A stretch of 64,000 nt of DNA, taken from assembly GCA_016125095.1 (NCBI GenBank), contig WGMK01000012.1:1-64000 (forward strand), written 5' to 3'. This DNA comes from Candidatus Hydrogenedens sp. (GTDB taxonomy: Bacteria; Hydrogenedentota; Hydrogenedentia; Hydrogenedentales; JAEUWI01). Each line of letters begins with the position of its first letter. Position 1 is the stretch's first letter. The notes beneath the pieces were generated by a model. It saw only the letters and a program-made list of their open reading frames with translations, was not told the origin of the DNA and searched no databases. Shown here piece after piece: positions 1-7,249 of the stretch. Made by a program: the position numbers and the translations under genes.

Positions 1-176
1 CCGGCGGCGGTCAAGGCGGCAATCTGCGCTTCGACGCTCTGGCCGTCCGTCGATACCCGTGCATAGCCGTAAACTGTCCGCAGGCTTGCAAGCAGAGAAT
101 CTGGCTTTCCGGCAGTAACGACCTCGCCGCGACGAGCCGCCTTCATGGCCTCTATGGTTTCAAGGTTCGGCATCAT
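1..176 (-). CDS. serine recombinase (resolvase family) with RelB-like N-terminal tail, truncated by the window edge
   Basis: The gene runs off the left edge and about 58 residues are visible. After about 32 residues comes YGYARVSTDGQ, the start of the resolvase catalytic domain, with the nucleophilic serine in the RVS motif. The preceding segment (IEAMKAARRGEVVTAGKPDSLLASL) was split here only by description: IEAMKAARRGEVV followed by DSLLASL resembles the C-terminus of RelB/DinJ antitoxins. The start is ATG at 176 or ATG at 173, about 9 bases after the stop of the upstream HTH antitoxin, so it is probably the third gene of that operon. Recombinase identity is firm; the RelB likeness is from memory of the family and less certain. 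Confidence 0.75.
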   Translation of the reverse strand, partial: MMPNLETIEAMKAARRGEVVTAGKPDSLLASLRTVYGYARVSTDGQSVEAQIAALTAA

Positions 177-184
177 TCTCAGCC

Positions 185-520
185 TTACAGAATTGCCCCG
201 ATGCCTTTCCGGCGAATGACGTTCAGCAGCACAAGGGCAGGGCCGGTTGCCCGCTTCGCGCCGCGTTCCAACTGCGAGACATAGCCAGTCGTAAGATTGA
301 GAAAACGAGCGAATACTGCTTGGCTAAGATGCGCCTGTTCGCGCAGAGATTTGATTTCATCGCCCGTGATGGGTTCCGCCACAGCGTCCGCCTTACTACC
401 GATGAGCCGCAACGTGATCTTTTCGTGCGCGGCGGCATCCATCACGCCAACACGCCGCAGGTCGTCCGCCATTTCCCGCAATGCTTCGGACAACTGGCTA
501 GGTTGAGTCGTTGTCGTCAT
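185..520 (-). CDS. NadS-type HTH antitoxin of a RelE toxin pair
   Basis: This 111-residue protein has a C-terminal XRE/Cro-type helix-turn-helix (about residues 52-105, with LREQAHLSQAVFARFL and GYVSQLERG). It fits the NadS-like antitoxins found after RelE-family (PF06296) toxins. The start chosen is ATG 520, because a strong AGGAGG ribosome-binding site lies just upstream; it overlaps the toxin stop (498) by 23 bases. A longer reading would add 14 unlikely residues. The protein should bind its partner toxin and repress the operon; no operator was identified. Confidence 0.88.
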   Translation of the reverse strand: MTTTTQPSQLSEALREMADDLRRVGVMDAAAHEKITLRLIGSKADAVAEPITGDEIKSLREQAHLSQAVFARFLNLTTGYVSQLERGAKRATGPALVLLNVIRRKGIGAIL

Positions 521-884
521 CGTCCACCTCCTGCAAAGCGTCCTCTTTAAGGGCTTGCGCAATCTCTCTGGCGTCTGCCGCCAGCCACGCCGCGCCGATT
601 TCGCGCAACGTCAGCAATTCGTCGGGGCCGATGTTGTCGCGCTCGTGCTTGGCGAAACCGTAGAGAAAGACGGCCCGATCTTCCGCACGGTAGGCGATCA
701 GCATCCGATAGCCGGCGGATCGGCCTTGCCCGACTCGCGCCACCCGCTGCTTGATGATGCCGCCGCCAAGGTCAGCATCGACAAGCCCACGCGCCGCCCG
801 CGCGATAGCCTCCTTCAAGCTATCGTCCGCAATCCGCTCACGTCGCGCAAAGCGGACGAGCCATCTGGTTTTGAAAATGCGCAA
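498..884 (-). CDS. RelE/HigB-type toxin (PF06296-like)
   Basis: This 128-residue protein opens with MRIFKTRWLVRFAR and contains GGGIIKQRVARVGQGRSAGYR and FLYGFAKHERDNI, both typical of the RelE subfamily paired with NadS regulators. These are ribosome-dependent mRNA interferase-like toxins by family. The start is TTG at 884, preceded by an AGGG sequence; the family N-terminus supports it. It is the first gene of a toxin-antitoxin-recombinase operon, with the toxin upstream of the antitoxin, as in higBA-type loci. A CTATAG hexamer lies 21-26 bases upstream and could be its -10 element. Confidence 0.88.
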   Translation of the reverse strand: MRIFKTRWLVRFARRERIADDSLKEAIARAARGLVDADLGGGIIKQRVARVGQGRSAGYRMLIAYRAEDRAVFLYGFAKHERDNIGPDELLTLREIGAAWLAADAREIAQALKEDALQEVDDDDNDST

Positions 885-959
885 GCCGTGCCCTATCTCT
901 ATGAACTATAGCACACAGAGCGATAATTGCAAGCCCCTTGAGGCCATCATTATGAGCCT

Positions 960-1016
960 GACTTATGCAAAGGAAAGCCCCTTTCGGATCAATGAGCTAG
1001 GTTTTTTGCATAAGTC
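960..1016. repeat. 12-bp inverted repeat GACTTATGCAAA / TTTGCATAAGTC
   Basis: Perfect arms lie at 960-971 and 1005-1016. The right arm is part of the 18-bp direct repeat that also occurs after the GNAT gene. This makes three copies of the same 12-mer around the TacAT-like cassette, a pattern that would suit a recombinase binding site. Confidence 0.8.
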
Positions 1017-1020
1017 TTGA
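1003..1020 (+). repeat. left 18-bp direct repeat flanking the DUF1778/GNAT cassette
   Basis: TTTTTGCATAAGTCTTGA here is identical to 1876-1893. The two copies bracket exactly the antitoxin and toxin genes with their promoter, so the cassette plus one repeat is 873 bp. This is the expected footprint of a site-specific insertion or excision. Confidence 0.9.
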
Positions 1021-1027
1021 ATTCATT

Positions 1028-1050
1028 ATGTGTTGACAATGGCAACACAT
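1028..1050. promoter_or_regulatory. operator-like inverted repeat ATGTGTTG-N7-CAACACAT
   Basis: The 8-bp arms are perfect, at 1028-1035 and 1043-1050, and cover the -35 box and half the spacer of the promoter below. DUF1778 antitoxins bind DNA through an N-terminal ribbon-helix-helix and autoregulate, so this is the natural operator. The sequence is directly seen; its role is inferred. Confidence 0.75.
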
Positions 1051-1061
1051 TTTGATATATT
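1033..1061 (+). promoter_or_regulatory. near-consensus sigma70 promoter of the DUF1778/GNAT operon
   Basis: TTGACA (1033-1038), a 17-base spacer and TATATT (1056-1061) match the consensus closely. Transcription would start around 1068-1069, at or one base before the ATG, which predicts a leaderless mRNA for the antitoxin. Confidence 0.8.
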
Positions 1062-1068
1062 TCCAAGG

Positions 1069-1359
1069 ATGAGCCAGCAATCGCAAATCGCCGAGGTCAA
1101 CATCCACCTGCGCGCACGCACGCAGGACAGGAATCTTATCGACCAGGCTGCGGGGCTTGTCGGCGCCAACCGCTCTCAATTCATGATGGCTTCGGCACTC
1201 AAGGAAGCGAAGAACGTCCTTCTCGACCAATCAACCCTCTACGCCGACGCCAAAACATTCCAGAAGGTCATGGATTGGATGGACACGGCCGCCACTCCGG
1301 CGGAGGCCAACGGCATGAGACATATTCTGAACTCTAAATCTCCGTGGAAAAGTGAGTAG
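1069..1359 (+). CDS. DUF1778 antitoxin (TacA-like)
   Basis: The protein has 96 residues. Its N-terminal ribbon-helix-helix (SQIAEVNIHLRARTQDRNLIDQAAGLVGANRSQFMMASALKEA) is characteristic of DUF1778 antitoxins paired with GNAT toxins. ATG 1069 is chosen because it begins at the family N-terminus and coincides with the predicted transcription start; an upstream in-frame TTG (1030) would lie inside the promoter. Its stop overlaps the toxin start by 8 bases, so the two are translationally coupled. It should neutralise the acetyltransferase and repress through the palindrome at 1028-1050. Confidence 0.9.
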   Translation: MSQQSQIAEVNIHLRARTQDRNLIDQAAGLVGANRSQFMMASALKEAKNVLLDQSTLYADAKTFQKVMDWMDTAATPAEANGMRHILNSKSPWKSE

Positions 1360-1873
1360 CTCCAGGGAGTCTTTTGACGCTCCTGTCCTTCTGACAAAAG
1401 CACATGACAGTTCTTCCTTTGATTCTGGAGAGCAGGTTCTTGATGACTGGTTGCGTCATCGCGCCTTTGACAATCTACAACTTGCAGCAAGCCGAACGTA
1501 CGTTGTCTGCCCATCTGGCACGAACCGTGTTGCTGGGTATTATGCGCTAAGCATGGGGCAAATACTTGCCCAAGAGACAACCGGCGCGATGCGGCGGAAC
1601 ATGCCAAAATCCATTCCTGCCGTCCTGCTCGGGCGTCTTGCGGTTGACCGCGCATGGCAGGGGAAGGGGTTGGCACGGGCGCTCCTTGCCGATGTCGTCC
1701 GGCGGTCTCTGCGCGCCTCCAATGAGGTTTCAGCGCGACTGGTGATCGTCCACGCGATTTCTCCGGCCGCCGAGGCGTTCTATCTTCACCACGGCTTTAC
1801 GCGCCTTCCCGTCGAAACCCCGACGCTTGCGCTCGACCTCGTTAAGCTCCAAAAGCTTGCAACGGCAGAGTGA
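1352..1873 (+). CDS. GNAT acetyltransferase toxin (TacT-like)
   Basis: The protein has 173 residues and starts with GTG overlapping the antitoxin end. It has the GNAT core: LLGRLAVDRAWQGKGLARALLADVVRR carries the Q/RxxGxG/A acetyl-CoA pyrophosphate loop, followed by a C-terminal FYLHHGFTRLP. Early residues FDSGEQVLDDWLRHRA are typical of TacT/AtaT toxins, which acetylate the amino group of charged tRNAs. A direct repeat starts 2 bases after the stop. Family identity is strong; the tRNA target is inferred from relatives. Confidence 0.92.
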   Translation: MSSSRESFDAPVLLTKAHDSSSFDSGEQVLDDWLRHRAFDNLQLAASRTYVVCPSGTNRVAGYYALSMGQILAQETTGAMRRNMPKSIPAVLLGRLAVDRAWQGKGLARALLADVVRRSLRASNEVSARLVIVHAISPAAEAFYLHHGFTRLPVETPTLALDLVKLQKLATAE

Positions 1874-1875
1874 CG

Positions 1876-1900
1876 TTTTTGCATAAGTCTTGAGTTATGC
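1876..1900 (+). repeat. right 18-bp direct repeat with GCATAA-N8-TTATGC palindrome
   Basis: Positions 1876-1893 repeat 1003-1020 exactly. The copy continues into a palindrome of 6-bp arms (1881-1886 and 1895-1900) around 8 bases. The inner arms resemble the inner halves of XerC/XerD sites (dif and cer end in CATAA or ACAA and begin TTATG). The resemblance is only to short arms, so the Xer reading is a hypothesis. Confidence 0.75.
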
Positions 1901-1966
1901 GCCGACACTGTCGATTGTCAGTGGGGGGGGCGATGGTGCGTCACTATTTGATTATGGGGGGTACGA

Positions 1967-2662
1967 ATGGCTTGGGTCCGGTTTCCGATTTGGGATCGAT
2001 GGAAGGAGCTGACGAGATTTCTCCTTGCATCTGAGATGGCCCTGACATCATACGCCAATTACCTTGGGACATTGCCGATTACAAACACAAGCGCAGCAAT
2101 AATTAAGGATACTTCTGGCACATCGAAATTTCAATGCTCATTCGACGATTTTCTTGCGACTCTCAAGGATGAAGAACAAATATACAGAGTTATGCTTCCA
2201 GCATATTTTGGACTTCTCGAAGAACACGCCAGAAACCTAATAGAAGAGCTTATAATCAAAAAAAACATCTCTGCTAGTATTTTTAATAATACCGGCAATA
2301 CGAAGAATGCCATTCAAACCGCCGATCAAGTTGCCGAGTCCTACATCAGAAATACAAGCATAGAGGTGTGGGGGAAAACCATCCTCAAAACTGGTGGACG
2401 GGATTGGGCAGATGTTGATGGAGGAATTCTCGTATTAGTTGAGGCATTTGTCGTACGAAACCTAATTGCGCATGGCTTAAACAACTTTAATGATATGGCC
2501 ATTAACCGTTTAAGCGGTCTCAATGCTGGCACGCTTCGGGTAACCACGGGCCAACAGATCAGGCTCAATAAACCCGTTTTTCAAGAGTATCTAGTCACAA
2601 TTCGCGCATTTGCCCGCGCCATAGCAGGAGCCGTAGAAAACATACCGTCTCAAGTCGCATAA
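1967..2662 (+). CDS. HEPN-type protein, AT-rich accessory gene
   Basis: This 231-residue protein is of clearly lower GC than its neighbours. It has no recognised full-length family, but RNLIAHG near residue 165 fits the HEPN signature R-x4-H, and an earlier helix LPAYFGLLEEHARNLIEELI fits a HEPN helix. HEPN proteins are often RNases in toxin-antitoxin and abortive-infection systems. No nucleotidyltransferase partner is adjacent. A G-run sits about 5 bases before ATG 1967. A hairpin terminator follows. Function is inferred from one short motif. Confidence 0.55.
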   Translation: MAWVRFPIWDRWKELTRFLLASEMALTSYANYLGTLPITNTSAAIIKDTSGTSKFQCSFDDFLATLKDEEQIYRVMLPAYFGLLEEHARNLIEELIIKKNISASIFNNTGNTKNAIQTADQVAESYIRNTSIEVWGKTILKTGGRDWADVDGGILVLVEAFVVRNLIAHGLNNFNDMAINRLSGLNAGTLRVTTGQQIRLNKPVFQEYLVTIRAFARAIAGAVENIPSQVA

Positions 2663-2688
2663 GTGCCGATATGGAAAATCGGGGGTTT

Positions 2689-2718
2689 CAGGGGGCCTCG
2701 CGGCCCCCTGGCTTTTTT
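2689..2718 (+). terminator. rho-independent terminator after the HEPN gene
   Basis: Perfect 9-bp stem CAGGGGGCC (2689-2697) / GGCCCCCTG (2702-2710), loop TCGC, then GC and six T (2713-2718). It is correctly placed 27 bases after the HEPN stop codon. Confidence 0.9.
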
Positions 2719-2732
2719 CTGCCGCGCCACCG

Positions 2733-2756
2733 CAAGGGGGCCGGGAGGCCCCCTTG
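2733..2756. repeat. GC-rich hairpin CAAGGGGGCC / GGCCCCCTTG
   Basis: A perfect 10-bp stem with loop GGGA lies between two convergent genes. It has no T-run on either strand, so it is not a standard terminator. A shorter hairpin with the same loop occurs at 54637-54654. Confidence 0.7.
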
Positions 2757-2773
2757 GACCGCCGCGACCTGGG

Positions 2774-3913
2774 TTACCGCCGGTGGCGGGTCTCGATGGT
2801 TTCCTTGAAGATGCCGACCAGGCGGTCGACATGGTCTTCCCACTTGAACAGCTCGGCCACGCGGGTCGGTCCGACCCCGCACAGGCGCCGGCGCAAATCC
2901 GGGTCCTGGTCGAGCACCATGAGTTGCTCGCAGATCGAATGAGCGGAAAATGGCCGGTGGTAGAGCCCGGCATCGCCGCAGATCTCGCGGTTGATCGGGT
3001 GGTCGGCGGCGATCAGCGGCAGGCCCGAGCTCATCGCCTCGGCCATCGGATGGCCGAAGGTCTCGCCCATCGAGGGAAACACGAAGACGTCATGGGTCTG
3101 ATAGAGCTGGGGCAGCTCGGAATAGTCGCGCCGGCCCAGCGTGATCAGGCCGTCGCGCTCGCCCGCCTCCAGCTCGTGGACATCGAGCGCGCTGCCGCCG
3201 ACCGCGCGGACCTCGTCGAGCGACATCGTGATGGTGGCATGGGCGTCGATGCCGAGCCGTTTCAGGGCGCGGATGGTCTCGACCAGAACGCCCGGATTCT
3301 TGTGGGGATAATAAACCGAGACATAGAGGATGCGCAGCGTGCCGTCCTGGCGCCACGGCCGGATCGCGTGGTCGGGCCGGAAGGTGTCCGACAGCGTGCC
3401 GTAGAGATTGACCCGGTATTTCCCCGCGGCATGGGGATCCCAGGCGACCAGAAGGTCGCGGGTGCCGTGGGTCGGCGTCATGATCAGGTCGGCAGCCCGT
3501 TCCGACCAGCGCATCAGCGTCCGCCGGGCAACCCGCGTGACCGCGTTCTTCAACCCCTGCTCCGGCGCCAGATTAACCAGATAGAAGGGGTCGAACAGCC
3601 CGCCCTCGCGCATCAGCAGAAGCTGCGGACAGGGCGAGAAGAACAGCGCGAAATTGGCCGAGGAGTAGAGCACGTCCGGATTGTGCCGAAGCACCATCAG
3701 GCGCCACATCGTCTGTTCCCAGACCGCCCGTTTCAGCGGCGAATAGGAATTGGCGCGCAAGACCAGGGTGGGAATGCCTTCGACGGTCGGGAAACCCTCG
3801 GAAACCGCGAACGTGGCATCGAGTTTGCGCTGCTGGAAAGAGCGCATCAGGTTGCGGGTATAGGTGACGATCCCGCCTTGACGCGCCGAAATGGCATTGA
3901 CCAGAATTTTCAT
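2774..3913 (-). CDS. GT4-like glycosyltransferase
   Basis: The 379-residue cytosolic protein has a GT-B fold. The N-terminal half starts MKILVNAISARQGGIVTYTRN, with a glycine-rich acceptor/donor loop at 11-17. The C-terminal half carries GETFGHPMAEAM (283-294), the E-x7-E donor-nucleotide motif of family GT4. It would transfer a sugar from a nucleotide donor to the growing glycan. ATG 3913 overlaps the upstream stop as ATGA, so it is translationally coupled and is the last gene of the left operon. Sugar specificity cannot be read. Confidence 0.88.
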   Translation of the reverse strand: MKILVNAISARQGGIVTYTRNLMRSFQQRKLDATFAVSEGFPTVEGIPTLVLRANSYSPLKRAVWEQTMWRLMVLRHNPDVLYSSANFALFFSPCPQLLLMREGGLFDPFYLVNLAPEQGLKNAVTRVARRTLMRWSERAADLIMTPTHGTRDLLVAWDPHAAGKYRVNLYGTLSDTFRPDHAIRPWRQDGTLRILYVSVYYPHKNPGVLVETIRALKRLGIDAHATITMSLDEVRAVGGSALDVHELEAGERDGLITLGRRDYSELPQLYQTHDVFVFPSMGETFGHPMAEAMSSGLPLIAADHPINREICGDAGLYHRPFSAHSICEQLMVLDQDPDLRRRLCGVGPTRVAELFKWEDHVDRLVGIFKETIETRHRR

Positions 3914-5058
3914 GGCTCTTCCCGGAAGGCCGCGTCGAGAGCGCCGGCCAGCATGTCGTGATGGCGCAAGCCCGCCGACCACGCCCGTCGGCGGCCGGCT
4001 TCGGCAACGGCGGTGCGGCCGGGCGCGTCGGCCAGCCAAAGCCGGCAGTGCTCGACCAACTCGTCGTCGCCGCCGAAATACACCGCTTCCCGATTTTCCT
4101 CGAAAAGTGCCTGCATCTCGTCGGTACGTTCGTGAATCATGAACCCGCCGCAGGCCGGAATTTCGATCGAGCGGCAGGTCTGCAGGTCGCGGTTGAACTT
4201 TCTCAGGAAACATAGGTTAACGGCACTGGCCGCGATGATCTTGGCGTATTCGTCGTTATAGGCTGGCCGATTCTCGATCGCGAGCAGCGGGTGACGGCCG
4301 ACCCAGCCCGACCAGCCGTTACCCCAGACACGGACCTTGAGCCCGCTCTCGGCCAGCCGGAGCAGGCTTGAGGCACGGGGGTGTTCGAAAGTGCCGACGA
4401 AGGTTATCGGGCTGGCATAGCGCTCCCGCTCCTCGGCGGTCAAGACCGCCGGCCGGTGCAGCGCCGGATCGAAGCCGTTGTTGACGAACAGCAGCCGCCG
4501 GACACCGAGCCGCGGCAATTCGTCGGGCCGGATATTCAGGGATTTGGTGGTCACCCACAGGTCGAACAGCGGCAAGGCGCCCTCGACCCAGCGGGTCCGG
4601 TGGCGCCGATTCATCATGTCATCCTCGCCATACCAGACCAGCCGCGGCCTGGCGGTCTGCCGGCGGATGCGGCGCAGCGTGGCGGCGTGGATCATCCGGA
4701 CGTTCTCGAACCAGACCAGGTCGGCCGGCTGCTGCTCCAGGGCCTGCAACAGGGCAGGGTTGGCGCCGGCCGGATCGCCGGGCAGACGCAGGCGGTAGCG
4801 GATGCGCGTCAACAGATCCGGGCGGGTCTCATAGGAGGCGTCAGGCAAGGTGGTCGAAATCACCCGGACCTGGTGCCCCAGCTCCCGGAAGGCGCGGATG
4901 CGCTGGACCGTGCGCGAGCTGGCAAACGTCTCGCCGACCACGATCAGGTTCAAGGGGGCCGCCGCCGCCCCTTGAACCCCCGACGAAGGGGCATCTGTGC
5001 TCTCGATTTCTTTTTGAATCAATGTCGTCACTGTCGTCAACTGCGTCGGTTCAACCAC
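3910..5058 (-). CDS. CgeB-like glycosyltransferase
   Basis: The protein has up to 382 residues. A Rossmann-like N-terminal half (LNLIVVGETFASSRTVQRIRAFRELGH) is followed by WYGEDDMMN, and the C-terminal segment (about 260-375: NLCFLRKFNRDLQTCRSIEIPACGGFMIHERT) matches CgeB/Glyco_trans_1_2 proteins. It probably adds a sugar in the same pathway. The start is GTG 5058, overlapping the upstream gene by 22 bases. Internal GTG/TTG starts 10-13 codons later are possible, and the first 35 residues look unstructured. It overlaps the next gene by ATGA. Confidence 0.82.
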   Translation of the reverse strand: MVEPTQLTTVTTLIQKEIESTDAPSSGVQGAAAAPLNLIVVGETFASSRTVQRIRAFRELGHQVRVISTTLPDASYETRPDLLTRIRYRLRLPGDPAGANPALLQALEQQPADLVWFENVRMIHAATLRRIRRQTARPRLVWYGEDDMMNRRHRTRWVEGALPLFDLWVTTKSLNIRPDELPRLGVRRLLFVNNGFDPALHRPAVLTAEERERYASPITFVGTFEHPRASSLLRLAESGLKVRVWGNGWSGWVGRHPLLAIENRPAYNDEYAKIIAASAVNLCFLRKFNRDLQTCRSIEIPACGGFMIHERTDEMQALFEENREAVYFGGDDELVEHCRLWLADAPGRTAVAEAGRRRAWSAGLRHHDMLAGALDAAFREEP

Positions 5059-6161
5059 GCCAGCGCCTGGCGCAAGCCGGCGAGGTCGGCGGCGAAGCTG
5101 GTCGCGGCGACCTTGGCGCGGGCGGCTTCGCCCATCGCGGCGGCATCGGCCTGGACCCGGACCAGTGCCGAGGCCAGCGCGTCGAGGTCGCCGGCCGGCA
5201 CCATGGCGCCGCCGCGGCCATCGTCGAGCAGGTCATGGGCGGCGCCGACCTGGTCGGTCGCCACCACCGCGGTGCCGCAGGCCATCGCCTCGTTGACCAC
5301 CAGCCCCCACGGTTCCGCCTCGGCCGGCAGCGCGAAGACATCGGCCAGGTCGTAGAACGCCGGCAGTTCGGATTGATTGCGAAAACCCAGGAAATGGATG
5401 TCCGGGTCGGGGTCCGCCTCCAGCCCGGCGCGCAACGGGCCGTCGCCGACGAACAGCAGCAGCGGCCGACGCCCGTCCGGCCAGGGGGCCCGACGCCACG
5501 CCTCGACCAGCCAGTCCGGGTGCTTGCGCGCGATCAGCTTGCTGGCATAGAGCAGGATCGGGCGGTCCGGCGCCAGGCCGAGACTTTGGCGCAACGCCGC
5601 CCGGCCGGGGCGGGCCGCGGCCGCCGCCGCGGCGAAGGCATCGTTGTCGATCGCATAGGGCACGGCGAACAGCCGCTCCGCCGCCACGCCGTGGCTCAGA
5701 TAATAGGCGCGGTTGCGGCTGCCGATGGTGAGAAACCCGGTGCAGTGGCGGAACACATGGCCGAGATAGAGGCGCTTGGCCAGCCCGCGCAGGCCGCTGC
5801 CGTCGGGCATCGCGCCGTCCCAGTTCTCGCCGCGCATCAACACCGGGATGCCGCGCCGGCGGGCCTTGCCGAGCAGCTGCCGGAACAGCGGGCTCTGCCA
5901 GCCATGCAGCCACACCGCATCGGCCGCCGCCAGTTCGCGCTCCAGGTCGGTCTCGGCGATCGCCGCGCTGTCATAGCCGTCGCGCAGCGGCACGTCCCAT
6001 TTGAGCCAGCGGGCAAAGCCGGTATCGAAATAGCCTTCGGTGGTGTCGACGCGCTCGAACACGACGCGCAGCCGGATTTCCGGGTCCGCCGCGATCAGGC
6101 GCAGCAGCGGCGCCTGATACTGGATCGGGTGGCTGACCAGGTAGAGCAAGCGGACGGTCAT
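5037..6161 (-). CDS. GT4 glycosyltransferase
   Basis: The 374-residue GT-B protein starts MTVRLLYLVSHPIQYQAPLL, seen in many GT4 enzymes of polysaccharide loci. RPILLYASKLIARKHPDWLVEAW (about 200-222) opens the nucleotide-binding half, and AEPWGLVVNEAM (about 282-293) is the E-x7-E motif. The reading frame stays open further upstream, but ATG 6161 is chosen for its ATGA overlap with the preceding GT9 gene and its family-like N-terminus. Confidence 0.9.
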   Translation of the reverse strand: MTVRLLYLVSHPIQYQAPLLRLIAADPEIRLRVVFERVDTTEGYFDTGFARWLKWDVPLRDGYDSAAIAETDLERELAAADAVWLHGWQSPLFRQLLGKARRRGIPVLMRGENWDGAMPDGSGLRGLAKRLYLGHVFRHCTGFLTIGSRNRAYYLSHGVAAERLFAVPYAIDNDAFAAAAAAARPGRAALRQSLGLAPDRPILLYASKLIARKHPDWLVEAWRRAPWPDGRRPLLLFVGDGPLRAGLEADPDPDIHFLGFRNQSELPAFYDLADVFALPAEAEPWGLVVNEAMACGTAVVATDQVGAAHDLLDDGRGGAMVPAGDLDALASALVRVQADAAAMGEAARAKVAATSFAADLAGLRQALAWLNRRS

Positions 6162-7249
6162 CTGCCGGTCTCCGCGGCGGCGGGCGTGGCGAGCAGGGCA
6201 TTGGCGGCCGCGACCACCTCGGCCGGTGCGATCGCCCCCAGACAGCGCTTGCCCTCCTCGATGCAGCACTCCAGACCGCAGTCGAAGCAGGAGGTGCGGT
6301 GATAGAGGACGCGATGCCGGCGGCCATGGGGATACCAGATGCCCGGTTTGTGACGGGCGCTGAACACCGCGACGCAGGCGACGCCCATCGCCGCGGCGAG
6401 ATGCATCGGCCCGCTGTCGTGACCGACGAACAGGCGGGCCTGGGCCAGCACGGCGGCACCTTCCCGCGGGCTGGTACGGCCGCACAGGTTGAGCGTCGGC
6501 CCCTGCCACAGACCGGCCAGCCGTTGGGCGCGATCGGCCTCGTCGGCCGAGCCGAACGCCACCAGACCGCAGCCGCGATGGGTTTGGCCGAGCCGCGCCA
6601 GAGTGCTGCCCCAGTTCTCCTCGCCCCAATCCTTGGCCTGCATTTTGGTCCCGATACCGATCGCGATGAAGTTGCCGCGGCCCGGCCATCCGGCGAGCAG
6701 GGTCTGGCCGGCGGCGCGCTCGGCCTCCGACAGCCGGAGGTCCCAGCTGGCCGGCGCGTCCAGAGCGGCGTCACCCAGCCCGGCCAGGCAGCGCGCCAGC
6801 CGGGCGCTTTCCGACTCCCAGAGCTCGCCGGCCAGCGGCCGGTGCCGGCCGAGTTCGCCATGGGGAACCGCCAGCACGGTGCCGATGCCGCAGGCTTTCA
6901 AAAACAGCACGTCGCGCGCCATCGCACGCGGCCGGCGCGGTTCAACCAGGTAGATCGCCAATGCCGGCCGCCAGCGCCGCAGCGCCGCCCATAGGGCAAA
7001 CAGCGCCGGCAGATCGCGCAAGCCGGGCGGATAGCGGAAATAGCCGTGAACCAGGCCGCTGTCGCCGAGCACGCTGGCGATCGACGGCGCCTTGGGTGAA
7101 ATCGGCAGATTGGCCAGAACCCGCCGCTCGGCGGCCGGAAAGCTCCGCGCGATCAGGTGAAAGCTCGGCAGCGCCACCACCGTGTCGCCGAGACTGCCCA
7201 AGCGGAAGATCAGGACCCGCTCGGCCGACGACAGAACGGTGGCGGTCAC
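6158..7249 (-). CDS. glycosyltransferase family 9 (heptosyltransferase-like)
   Basis: The protein has 363 residues. VLIFRLGSLGDTVVALPSFHLI at the N-terminus and FVGHDSGPMHLAAAMG in the C-terminal half are hallmarks of GT9 (WaaC/WaaF family), which use ADP-heptose or related donors. Here it probably adds a sugar to the repeat unit or core. A Cys cluster (TSCFDCGLECC) lies near the C-terminus, common in this family's longer members. The start GTG 7249 overlaps the upstream stop as GTGA. Confidence 0.9.
   Translation of the reverse strand: MTATVLSSAERVLIFRLGSLGDTVVALPSFHLIARSFPAAERRVLANLPISPKAPSIASVLGDSGLVHGYFRYPPGLRDLPALFALWAALRRWRPALAIYLVEPRRPRAMARDVLFLKACGIGTVLAVPHGELGRHRPLAGELWESESARLARCLAGLGDAALDAPASWDLRLSEAERAAGQTLLAGWPGRGNFIAIGIGTKMQAKDWGEENWGSTLARLGQTHRGCGLVAFGSADEADRAQRLAGLWQGPTLNLCGRTSPREGAAVLAQARLFVGHDSGPMHLAAAMGVACVAVFSARHKPGIWYPHGRRHRVLYHRTSCFDCGLECCIEEGKRCLGAIAPAEVVAAANALLATPAAAETGR

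Noticed and set aside
1005..1030. Left repeat as a full dif/cer site
   Set aside because: The arms GCATAA and TTATG are 12 bases apart, too far for a Xer core; only the right copy has 8-base spacing.
2733..2756. Terminator for the minus-strand glycosyltransferase operon
   Set aside because: Strong hairpin, but no T-run follows in the minus direction.
4785..4795. Second ops-like GGCGGTAGCGG
   Set aside because: It lies inside a coding region on the strand opposite to transcription; chance occurrence in GC-rich DNA.
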